Positions 56,955 through 64,000 of a stretch of 64,000 nt of DNA are shown piece after piece. Each line of letters starts with the position of its first letter. Position 1 is the stretch's first letter. The notes beneath the pieces were generated by a model. That model was not told the DNA's origin. It did no database searches and saw nothing but the letters and a program-made list of their open reading frames with translations. This stretch comes from Paenibacillus sp. OVF10. GTDB lineage: Bacteria; Bacillota; Bacilli; Paenibacillales; Paenibacillaceae. The DNA lies in contig CP094668.1 of assembly GCA_022836915.1 (NCBI GenBank), forward strand, positions 2,790,001 to 2,854,000, in the 5' to 3' direction. The position numbers and the translations under genes were made by a program.

Positions 56955-58382
56955 ATGCGTAAAACGAAAATTGTATGTACCATTGGTCCATCCAGTGAAT
57001 CTCTGGAGAACACCAAAAAATTGATTATGGCCGGTATGAATGTGGCCCGTCTGAACTTCTCCCACGGTGATTTCGATGAGCACGGCGGACGGATCATTGC
57101 GATTCGCCAAGCATGCGAAGAGTTAAACAAAACAGTAGCGATCCTGCTGGACACCAAAGGACCGGAAATTCGGACAGGTAAACTCGAAGTTGAACCGATC
57201 GAATTGGTTCAAGACGAGTACATCACTTTGACAACAGAAGAAATTCTGGGCACCAAAGAACGTCTTTCCATTACGTATACAGATCTTCCGAATGATGTTG
57301 AACCGGGATCTACAATTCTGATCGACGACGGTCTGATCGGACTGACTGTGGTGGAAGTGCAAGGCACCGAGATCAAATGCCGTATCGTTAACGGCGGATC
57401 GATCAAAAGCAAAAAAGGTGTTAACGTTCCGGGCGTTGCCATTTCTCTGCCGGGTATCACCGAAAAAGACGCTAACGATATCGTATTTGGTATCGAACAA
57501 GGTGTCGATTTCATCGCGGCTTCTTTTGTACGTAAAGCAAGTGACGTACTTGAGATTCGTGAATTGCTTGAAAAACACAATGCTGGACATATCCAAATCA
57601 TCTCCAAAATCGAAAACCAACAAGGTGTCGATAACCTCGACGAAATCCTTGAAGTGTCTGACGGCCTGATGGTTGCTCGTGGAGACCTGGGTGTTGAGAT
57701 TCCTGCGGAAGAAGTACCATTGGTACAAAAACGCATGATCCAAAAATGTAACGTTGCAGGTAAACCGGTTATCACAGCTACACAAATGCTGGATTCCATG
57801 CAACGTAACCCGCGTCCAACACGTGCGGAAGCAAGTGACGTGGCGAATGCGATCTTCGACGGTACGGACGCAATCATGTTGTCCGGTGAGACAGCTGCGG
57901 GTAAATACCCAGTTGAATCTGTTCTGACTATGTCCCGTATTGCTGAAAAAGCAGAATCTGCTCTGCCTTACCAAGAATTGTACCTGAAACAACGTGTTGC
58001 TCAACAAACAACAGTTACAGAAGCAATCAGCCAATCGGTTGCTCTCCAAGCTCAAGATTTGAACGCAAAAGCGATCATTACTTCGACTGAATCAGGACAT
58101 ACTGCACGCATGATTTCCAAGTATCGTCCAGAATCTCCAATCATCGCTGTGACTACGGAAGACAGAACTTCCCGTCGTTTGGCTCTGGCTTGGGGTGTAA
58201 CTCCTGTTAAAGGAAGACTGGTTGATTCCACGGATGCTTTGTTCGAAAATGCAATTGAAGGCGGCGTAAAATCCGGACTTGTTAAAGAAGGAGACCTGGT
58301 TGTGATCACAGCAGGTGTACCTTTGGGTCGTTCCGGTTCTACCAACCTTATTAAAGTAAGCCAAATTCCAAACAACGCTTAA
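56955..58382 (+). CDS. pyk: Pyruvate kinase
   Basis: ATG 56955 after GGAGGA. The 475-residue protein has [56 protein letters not shown] and TATQMLDSM, the Pyk active-site and metal motifs. It makes pyruvate and ATP in glycolysis. The C-terminal extra domain of the B. subtilis enzyme (585 residues) is absent. Between accA and pyk, where many Bacilli have pfkA, there is only a 105-base gap. Confidence 0.95.
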   Translation: MRKTKIVCTIGPSSESLENTKKLIMAGMNVARLNFSHGDFDEHGGRIIAIRQACEELNKTVAILLDTKGPEIRTGKLEVEPIELVQDEYITLTTEEILGTKERLSITYTDLPNDVEPGSTILIDDGLIGLTVVEVQGTEIKCRIVNGGSIKSKKGVNVPGVAISLPGITEKDANDIVFGIEQGVDFIAASFVRKASDVLEIRELLEKHNAGHIQIISKIENQQGVDNLDEILEVSDGLMVARGDLGVEIPAEEVPLVQKRMIQKCNVAGKPVITATQMLDSMQRNPRPTRAEASDVANAIFDGTDAIMLSGETAAGKYPVESVLTMSRIAEKAESALPYQELYLKQRVAQQTTVTEAISQSVALQAQDLNAKAIITSTESGHTARMISKYRPESPIIAVTTEDRTSRRLALAWGVTPVKGRLVDSTDALFENAIEGGVKSGLVKEGDLVVITAGVPLGRSGSTNLIKVSQIPNNA

Positions 58383-58414
58383 TAGCGTCTCGGATGGAGA
58401 AGCAACAGGAAAGA

Positions 58415-58448
58415 AGCAATGGGGCGTTCTTGTCCCGTTGCTTTTTTC
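58415..58448 (+). terminator. Terminator after pyk
   Basis: AAGCAATGGGG (58415-58425) pairs with CCCGTTGCTT with one mismatch, followed by T6. Confidence 0.85.
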
Positions 58449-58512
58449 CATCTTATTGACACTTTACAACCATGTAACACGTATGAATGATAGAACGAAG
58501 GAGGCCGATAAC

Positions 58513-59019
58513 GTGCGAGAACAGAGCAATGGTAACTGGTATGCGGCACGTCTTCGTGTACGCTATCAAGAAAGTGACCAGATGGGCGTGGTCTACCACG
58601 CGAACTATTTGAATTGGTTTGAAATCGGTCGAACTGAGATGATTCGCCAAATGGGGTATACATATCGTAAAATGGAGGAACAGGGGTTACTGCTTCCCGT
58701 AACCGGACTGGATGTGAAGTATCACAAGCCTGCCCGATATGATGATGAGATTATCATTTTCACCCGTATTGCTGCATTTAGTGGTCTGCGACTGAACTAT
58801 GAGTATGACGTAAGACGCATGTCTGAAGAACCTGATGAGCATATGGCGATTGGAGAACGGGTATGGTCAGCTGATGAATCACTCCCCGGTGAACGGCTAG
58901 TTACAGGTACTACCCAGCATGTATGGGTGAATGGGGACTGGAAGCCAGTTCGGCTGGATAAGGCAGCCTCTGAGCTATACAGCGCGCTTGAAAAGGTGTG
59001 GCTTTTGGGAAAGGGGTAA
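58513..59019 (+). CDS. Acyl-CoA thioesterase, YbgC/4HBT hot-dog
   Basis: GTG 58513 with AAGGAGG eight bases upstream is preferred over an earlier in-frame ATG. The 168-residue product has the 4HBT signature YQESDQMGVVYHANYLNWFEIGRTEMIR (catalytic Asp and the HANY loop) and VKYHKPARYDDEIIIFT. It hydrolyses acyl-CoA. A short tail is added at the C-terminus. It is followed by fxsA. Confidence 0.85.
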   Translation: MREQSNGNWYAARLRVRYQESDQMGVVYHANYLNWFEIGRTEMIRQMGYTYRKMEEQGLLLPVTGLDVKYHKPARYDDEIIIFTRIAAFSGLRLNYEYDVRRMSEEPDEHMAIGERVWSADESLPGERLVTGTTQHVWVNGDWKPVRLDKAASELYSALEKVWLLGKG

Positions 59020-59026
59020 TACGTCA

Positions 59027-59386
59027 ATGCGAAAATGGATGTGGGCTTTACTCTTAATCATTCCGGTGATTGAATTATTTGGTTTTATTCTGATGAGTGA
59101 CTGGATCGGAGCCGGAAAGACATTGCTTCTCATGATTCTCACGTCCTTGATTGGTATAGCAATGTTGCAGTTTGAAGGGCGAAAAGTACTTGTGGACGCC
59201 AGATCCGAGATGGAGCGTGGCAAGGTACCTGGAAGAAAAATGGTCGATGGTCTTTTTATTTTTGTCGGTGGTTTCCTGCTTTTGATTCCAGGCTTTGTAA
59301 CGGACCTGATCGGGTTTACACTGGTATTTCCATTAACACGTCCGGTTTACCGTCTGTTCTTCCTGGGGTGGCTGGAGAAAAAATGA
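59027..59386 (+). CDS. fxsA: FxsA family membrane protein
   Basis: ATG 59027 after AAAGGGG gives 119 residues. MRKWMWALLLIIPVIELFGFILMSDWIGAGKTLLLMILTSLIGIAML and DGLFIFVGGFLLLIPGFVTDLIGFTL are the four hydrophobic segments of FxsA. FxsA in E. coli eases exclusion of phage T7 by the F plasmid; in Bacilli its role is not known. It pairs with ytvI across a terminator. Confidence 0.85.
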   Translation: MRKWMWALLLIIPVIELFGFILMSDWIGAGKTLLLMILTSLIGIAMLQFEGRKVLVDARSEMERGKVPGRKMVDGLFIFVGGFLLLIPGFVTDLIGFTLVFPLTRPVYRLFFLGWLEKK

Positions 59387-59447
59387 AAAGTGGTAAAATT
59401 ACGTTTTATCGCCGTCCGAAATGAAACACCAGTTGTTATGCATAATG

Positions 59448-59496
59448 GAAAAGGCTCCGCTCAGCAGATAATTTCTGTTGAACGAAGCCTTTTTCT
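59448..59496. terminator. Bidirectional terminator between fxsA and ytvI
   Basis: AAAAGGCT and AGCCTTTTT form the outer stem (59450-59457 with 59486-59494), with an inner CAGCAGA/TCTGTTG stem. Confidence 0.8.
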
Positions 59497-59526
59497 ATTT
59501 TTCCTGGGTGCTCATAAGATGATGCC

Positions 59527-60645
59527 TCATCGGACACGTCCGTTGATGATATACGTTCTAAGGTCGCGTAATACGTTAGCCCGATTGAACGCATCGAGAA
59601 TCACGAGACTGACAGGGCCAATAATCAAGCCCAGAACACCGAACAACTTCAAACCCACAAACATGCCAACCAGCGTGGCAAGTGGGTCGAGCCCTACACT
59701 ACTTGCAAGTACCTTCGGTTCAATAATCTGACGGGCGATCAATAAGATCAGATAGATAATACTAATGCCAATACCCAGATACAGATCCCCATTCATAAAG
59801 AGATATGCTGCCCAAGGCACCATGACAAGGCCAACACCCAGATAAGGAAGCAGATCGACCAAACCAATCATCAGAGCGATGGTGAAGGCTGAATTGACTT
59901 GCAATATAAGCAGTCCAATCATGACGAATAGTGCTGTAATCGAGATCATGATCAATTGTGCTCTTACATACCCAAACAAAGCCTTTTTAAGGTCAGTCCA
60001 TATGTCTGATATTGGCTTGCGAATGGAAGAAGGCACCCAGCCCGATACGGTAATGCCATGCCGGGTCCAGCTTTTGCTAATGAAGAATGTAGACAACAAC
60101 ACAACGATTAATACCGCGCCCATGTTAGGCAGGGAAGTCAGCAGACTCAGAATCATGTTGAAAAATCCGGTGACCAGATCGGTCACGGCTGTACCTACTG
60201 TTTCGGTCGTTTTACTAATATTGCTGTTAATAGTTTCCTGGTAGTTGGGATTTTCCTTGTAAAATTCATTGATCTGCGCAGTCAAACTTTGAATGGTGTC
60301 ATTCTGGGTCCAGCGCACAAACGTGTCCTTAATCTCATCAACATGAAGATCAAAGCTTGTCGTAAGTGAAATGACTTCTTTCACCATGCGGGTAATCGCC
60401 GCAGACAACACCACTGCAATGGCTCCAAAATAAAGGATCAATGAAAGAGTCACAGCTATCCAGCGCGGGAATCGTGCTCGATGCTGAAGCAGTTTCACTA
60501 ATGGATTCATGGCATAGGCGATAATCCAGGCAATCGCAAAAGGGTACAAAAGCGGGAACAGCAAGTATATGGCAACGGCGATCAGAACGGCCGCAATGAT
60601 AACCCATAAGCCGCGGAGCAGGCGTTTCACTATAATTCTATCCAA
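59527..60645 (-). CDS. ytvI: YtvI, AI-2E family sporulation membrane protein
   Basis: A 372-residue intact protein (ATG 60645, GGAGAG upstream). It has seven to eight helices, starting GLWVIIAAVLIAVAIYLLFPLLYPFAIAWIIAYAMNPLV, and the family region LLPYLGVGLVMVPWAAYLFMNGDLYLGI. Relatives are annotated as sporulation integral membrane protein YtvI. It lies beside fxsA and the citZ operon as in B. subtilis. Confidence 0.88.
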   Translation of the reverse strand: MDRIIVKRLLRGLWVIIAAVLIAVAIYLLFPLLYPFAIAWIIAYAMNPLVKLLQHRARFPRWIAVTLSLILYFGAIAVVLSAAITRMVKEVISLTTSFDLHVDEIKDTFVRWTQNDTIQSLTAQINEFYKENPNYQETINSNISKTTETVGTAVTDLVTGFFNMILSLLTSLPNMGAVLIVVLLSTFFISKSWTRHGITVSGWVPSSIRKPISDIWTDLKKALFGYVRAQLIMISITALFVMIGLLILQVNSAFTIALMIGLVDLLPYLGVGLVMVPWAAYLFMNGDLYLGIGISIIYLILLIARQIIEPKVLASSVGLDPLATLVGMFVGLKLFGVLGLIIGPVSLVILDAFNRANVLRDLRTYIINGRVR

Positions 60646-61174
60646 GCATCAACTCTCCTTATTTCAATTAAGCCGACCTATGTATATCCGTGAAGCAGTA
60701 TTAGAAATAGATGGCTATCTTAATTAATATAGAGCATTTACAAGGTTTTGAAACGCCGGGATGTTACCAGATCTTGTTCAGAAGCGGACTTTTGAACAAG
60801 ATCTACGGGGATTCTTTCTTTTGCCTAGAGTATGCCTTAGTATTACAGAATATAGCAATAGAAAGTTCTTCATACGACAGGATTGGTTAAAAAACATTAA
60901 ATGTCAACCTTGTTTTTGTAAAGGCTTTCAAAAATGCTTTATCGGACCGATAAAGAAGTTTGATGTGCGAATGAACTCTCATCATGTTCACATAAACGAC
61001 AAAATCCAGTATGATGTTATAAGTAAATACCGATTGACAGATAGGAAAACCGTAGTTTGAAATATTTGTTAATTTTAAAATGAAAATGTTTACAAAAAGA
61101 GAATAGGTGCATTTTGGCACTTATATGACACTCTGGAATGGTTCCTGATTTCGCTTATTAAAGGAGAGATGTAT
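60646..61174. promoter_or_regulatory. citZ promoter region with perfect inverted repeat
   Basis: No gene in these 529 bases. AGATCTTGTTCA (60770-60781) and TGAACAAGATCT (60794-60805) are perfect 12-base inverted repeats around a 12-base loop without a T-run. A TTGACA near 61034 with a weak TGAAAT 18 bases on may be the citZ promoter. The rest is AT-rich. Operators for CcpA or CcpC cannot be assigned with confidence. Confidence 0.5.
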
Positions 61175-62287
61175 ATGACAGCTACCAAAGGTCTGGAAGG
61201 CATCGTTGCAACAACCTCTTCGATCAGTTCTATTGTAGACGGTGTGCTCACATACCGTGGTTACGATATCGACGATTTGGCTGAACATGCCAGCTTTGAA
61301 GAAGTTGCCTATTTGTTGTGGTTTGGTAAATTGCCAACAACAGATGAACTGAAATCCCTTCGTAAAAGCCTGAGCGATTACGCGCCGATTCCGAGCGAGT
61401 TGATTGCACAAATCCAATTGTATCCGAAAAACGTCAGTACCATGGCAGCACTTCGTTCCGCGATCTCTGCACTTGCACTGTACGACGAGCAAGCGGATGA
61501 GATGACAACGGAAGCGAATGAGAACAAAGCCGTTAAGTTGCAAGCACAGTTGCCAACGATTGTGGCAGCCATCGCCCGTATCCGTCAGGGCAAAGAACCT
61601 GTGGCTCCAAAAGAAGGCGCTTCCATCGCAGAGAACTTTTTATATATGATGACTGGTGAAGAACCATCCGAGACCGCAGTAAAAGCATTGGACCAAGCGC
61701 TTGTCCTGCATGCGGATCACGAGTTAAACGCTTCGACATTTGCAGCCCGTGTAACGGTTGCTACGCTGTCGGATATCTATTCCGGTGTAACTTCCGCCAT
61801 TGGCGCACTGAAGGGGCCACTGCATGGCGGTGCTAATGAAGCCGTTATGAAAATGTTGAATGAGATTGGCACGCCTGATCGTCTGGAAGCGGCTATTCAG
61901 GAAAAACTGAACAACCGTGAAAAGATCATGGGCTTTGGACATCGCGTATACAAAAACGGTGATCCACGCGCCAAACATTTACAGAAGATGTCCAAGGAAC
62001 TTGGCGAGATGAACAATGATACGCGCTTGTATGAGATGTCTGTGAAGATCGAGGAACTGGTAACAGGACAAAAAGGACTGAAGCCTAACGTAGACTTCTA
62101 TTCTGCTTCTGTATATACCCAACTGGAGATCGAACAGGAATTGTTTACTCCGATCTTTGCCATCAGCCGGGTGTCTGGATGGACTGCGCATATTCTGGAA
62201 CAACTTGCGGACAATCGCATCATTCGTCCACGTGCGGAGTACACTGGCCCTACAGAACAGAAATACGTTTCTATTGAACTTCGCTAA
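61175..62287 (+). CDS. citZ: Citrate synthase
   Basis: ATG 61175 (seven bases after AAGGAGAG) is preferred over ATG 61169, which touches the ribosome site. The 370-residue protein has GVLTYRGYDIDDLAEHA, KGPLHGGANEAVMKML (catalytic His), MGFGHRVYKNGDPRAK (His and Arg) and DFYSASVY (Asp). It condenses oxaloacetate and acetyl-CoA. It heads the citZ-icd-mdh group. Confidence 0.95.
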   Translation: MTATKGLEGIVATTSSISSIVDGVLTYRGYDIDDLAEHASFEEVAYLLWFGKLPTTDELKSLRKSLSDYAPIPSELIAQIQLYPKNVSTMAALRSAISALALYDEQADEMTTEANENKAVKLQAQLPTIVAAIARIRQGKEPVAPKEGASIAENFLYMMTGEEPSETAVKALDQALVLHADHELNASTFAARVTVATLSDIYSGVTSAIGALKGPLHGGANEAVMKMLNEIGTPDRLEAAIQEKLNNREKIMGFGHRVYKNGDPRAKHLQKMSKELGEMNNDTRLYEMSVKIEELVTGQKGLKPNVDFYSASVYTQLEIEQELFTPIFAISRVSGWTAHILEQLADNRIIRPRAEYTGPTEQKYVSIELR

Positions 62288-62434
62288 TAGCCGCAAAAAC
62301 AGTATAATAATATAGACGAGGTGAAGGGTTGGAAAGCAGAGGCGTTACTGGCTTAAGCTCTCAGGACCCTTCTCTCAACAAGACTAGTGGTATGATGAAT
62401 ACTGCATATACGAAACCTAGGAGGAATTTTAACT

Positions 62435-63727
62435 ATGAAATTAGAAAAATTTGCTCACCCAACTGAAGGCGAAAAAATCCAAATTGATAACGGTACACTT
62501 CAAGTACCTAGTAATCCAATCATTCCATTTATCGAAGGTGACGGTACAGGCCGTGATATCTGGAAAGCTTCCAAACGTGTATTGGATGCAGCTGTTGAAA
62601 AAGCTTATGATGGCAACAAAAAAATCGCATGGTATGAAGTGTTTGCTGGACAAAAAGCATTCGATACATACGGTGAGTGGTTGCCGAATGATACACTGGA
62701 AGCCATTCGTGAGTATATCGTAGCGATCAAAGGACCATTGACTACGCCAATCGGTGGCGGTATTCGTTCCCTGAACGTAGCCCTGCGTCAAGAGCTTGAC
62801 CTGTACACATGCTTGCGTCCTGTTCGTTATTTCGACGGTGTACCTTCTCCGGTTAAACGTCCTGAGCTGGTAGACATGGTCATTTTCCGTGAGAATACGG
62901 AAGATATCTATGCAGGAATCGAGTATGCTGAAGGTTCTGAAGAAGTGAAAAAAGTGATCCAATTCCTGCAACAGGAGATGGGTGCTAACAAAATCCGTTT
63001 CCCTGAGACTTCCGGTATTGGTATCAAACCAGTTTCTTCCGAAGGTTCGAAACGTTTGGTACGTGCAGCAATTCAATACGCAATTGATCACAATCGTAAG
63101 AGTGTTACATTGGTACACAAAGGTAATATCATGAAATTTACCGAAGGTGCCTTCAAAAACTGGGGATACGAAGTGGCTGAAGAAGAGTTCGCTGACAAAG
63201 TATTCACTTGGGCACAATATGACATCATCAAAGATAACGAAGGTACAGATGCAGCGAATGCAGCACAAAAAGCCGCTGAAGATGCTGGTAAAATCATCGT
63301 AAAAGATGCGATTGCCGATATCGCTTTGCAACAAGTATTGACTCGTCCAGGCGAATTTGATGTTATCGCAACATTGAACCTGAACGGTGACTATCTGTCC
63401 GATGCACTTGCAGCGCAAGTTGGCGGAATTGGTATCGCTCCTGGAGCGAACATCAACTACGTAACAGGACATGCTATCTTCGAAGCAACTCACGGTACTG
63501 CACCTAAATACGCGGACAAAGATGTCGTGAACCCTGGTTCTGTTATTCTGTCCGGAGTAATGTTGCTTGAGCACTTGGGATGGCAAGAAGCAGCTAACCT
63601 GATCTACAAAGGTATGGAAACATCCATTAACAATAAAACAGTAACGTATGACTTTGCACGTCTGATGGACGGCGCTACTGAAGTGAAATGTTCTGAATTC
63701 GCGGATCAAATCATTAAAAACCTGTAA
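62435..63727 (+). CDS. icd: NADP-type isocitrate dehydrogenase
   Basis: ATG 62435 after AGGAGG. The 430-residue protein has [15 protein letters not shown], the [21 protein letters not shown] substrate loop, [10 protein letters not shown], and [18 protein letters not shown]. Ser in the phosphorylation-type loop and the Arg cluster are in place. It oxidises isocitrate to 2-oxoglutarate. It follows citZ by 147 bases. Confidence 0.95.
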   Translation: MKLEKFAHPTEGEKIQIDNGTLQVPSNPIIPFIEGDGTGRDIWKASKRVLDAAVEKAYDGNKKIAWYEVFAGQKAFDTYGEWLPNDTLEAIREYIVAIKGPLTTPIGGGIRSLNVALRQELDLYTCLRPVRYFDGVPSPVKRPELVDMVIFRENTEDIYAGIEYAEGSEEVKKVIQFLQQEMGANKIRFPETSGIGIKPVSSEGSKRLVRAAIQYAIDHNRKSVTLVHKGNIMKFTEGAFKNWGYEVAEEEFADKVFTWAQYDIIKDNEGTDAANAAQKAAEDAGKIIVKDAIADIALQQVLTRPGEFDVIATLNLNGDYLSDALAAQVGGIGIAPGANINYVTGHAIFEATHGTAPKYADKDVVNPGSVILSGVMLLEHLGWQEAANLIYKGMETSINNKTVTYDFARLMDGATEVKCSEFADQIIKNL

Positions 63728-63742
63728 GGGGAGATGTGAATC

Positions 63743-64000
63743 TTGACTATTCAGCGCAAAAAAATCACAGTAGTCGGCGCCGGTTTTACCGGTGCTACGA
63801 CCGCATTAATGCTTGCCCAAAAAGAGCTCGGGGATGTTGTGCTGGTTGATATTCCTCAACTGGAGAACCCGACGAAGGGGAAAGCACTCGATATGATGGA
63901 AGCAAGTCCTGTTCAAGGGTTTGACAGTCATATCGTCGGTACTTCCAACTACGAAGATACTGCAGGTTCTGAGATTGTAATTATCACGGCTGGTATCGCC
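63743..64000 (+). CDS. mdh: Malate dehydrogenase, N-terminal part
   Basis: TTG 63743 follows AAGGGGAG. The 86 residues to the window end ([41 protein letters not shown]) hold the NAD-binding GxGxxG and the start of the lactate/malate dehydrogenase fold. The gene continues beyond the window. Third gene of the citZ-icd-mdh group. Confidence 0.9.
   Translation, partial: MTIQRKKITVVGAGFTGATTALMLAQKELGDVVLVDIPQLENPTKGKALDMMEASPVQGFDSHIVGTSNYEDTAGSEIVIITAGIA

Noticed and set aside
57123..58055. Long open frames antisense to pyk
   Set aside because: Same reason: codon-bias shadows of a highly expressed gene, with no start signals.
62320..62375. Glycine-riboswitch-like words (GAAGGG and CTCTCAGGACC) between citZ and icd
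   Set aside because: The order and spacing of the conserved blocks do not fit the glycine aptamer and the downstream gene is not glycine-related.
62441..63709. A 422-residue open frame antisense to icd
   Set aside because: It mirrors icd, has no ribosome site, is rich in Cys and Phe and resembles no protein. Antisense open frames arise from codon bias in highly expressed genes.
1..64000. tRNA, rRNA, CRISPR array, transposase or integrase genes
   Set aside because: I looked for repeats, tRNA ends and recombinase motifs and found none; the integrase is presumably at the other prophage end outside the window.

Overview
The window reads as a chromosomal piece of a spore-forming Firmicute, most likely Paenibacillus. 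Strong Shine-Dalgarno sequences, GTG and TTG starts, sporulation genes (cotJC, ytrH, ytrI, ytvI, YheC/YheD family) and the gene orders ytrI-ytrH-dnaE, accD-accA-pyk and citZ-icd-mdh support this. The genus is inferred from gene content and order only.

Layout. (1) From 1 to about 20005 lies the right-hand part of a PBSX-like contractile-tail prophage: an AT-rich small membrane-protein insert, sheath, tube, tail chaperone with a -1 frameshift site, tape measure, baseplate, fibre, holin and a two-domain endolysin. A control and accessory region follows: XRE repressor plus ImmA-type protease, a 22-residue peptide overlapping a structured RNA, a divergent promoter switch with twin operators driving three tiny genes, a secreted protein with a cytosolic partner, and a YolD-type operon. 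The prophage ends inside cotJC, whose 3' part lies at 20008-20394. (2) 20586-24183 holds a leftward cluster of a KAS III-like enzyme, a STAS-like protein, an AhpD-like protein and a ThDP enzyme, with no pathway I recognise. (3) 24594-28992 carries an oxidoreductase, a membrane-anchored protein, a chemoreceptor and a HAD phosphatase. (4) 29196-38318 is a sugar-acid or polysaccharide uptake locus: two ABC permeases, a YesM/YesN-like two-component system, a binding lipoprotein, a cupin and a heparinase II/III-type lyase. (5) 38387-44727 holds five consecutive YheC/YheD-type ATP-grasp genes, divergent from yheA. (6) 45625 to the end is core genome: ytoI, ytpI, ytrI, ytrH, dnaE, yutG, accD, accA, pyk, a thioesterase, fxsA, ytvI, citZ, icd and the start of mdh.

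Sequence quality dominates the reading of this window. About 30 frame breaks interrupt otherwise intact genes, including the essential dnaE and accA. Nearly every one is repaired by adding bases to a homopolymer or short repeat, and none needs a base removed. After such repair each broken gene has a whole number of codons. I treat these as base-calling deletions rather than pseudogenes, and give gene limits from the repaired reading.

The strongest leads are the cotJC-splitting prophage junction, the XRE switch over tiny membrane-peptide genes, the XRE/ImmA/peptide/structured-RNA module, the ThDP-KAS III cluster and the five-gene ATP-grasp array. No rRNA, tRNA, CRISPR array, transposase or integrase gene was seen.
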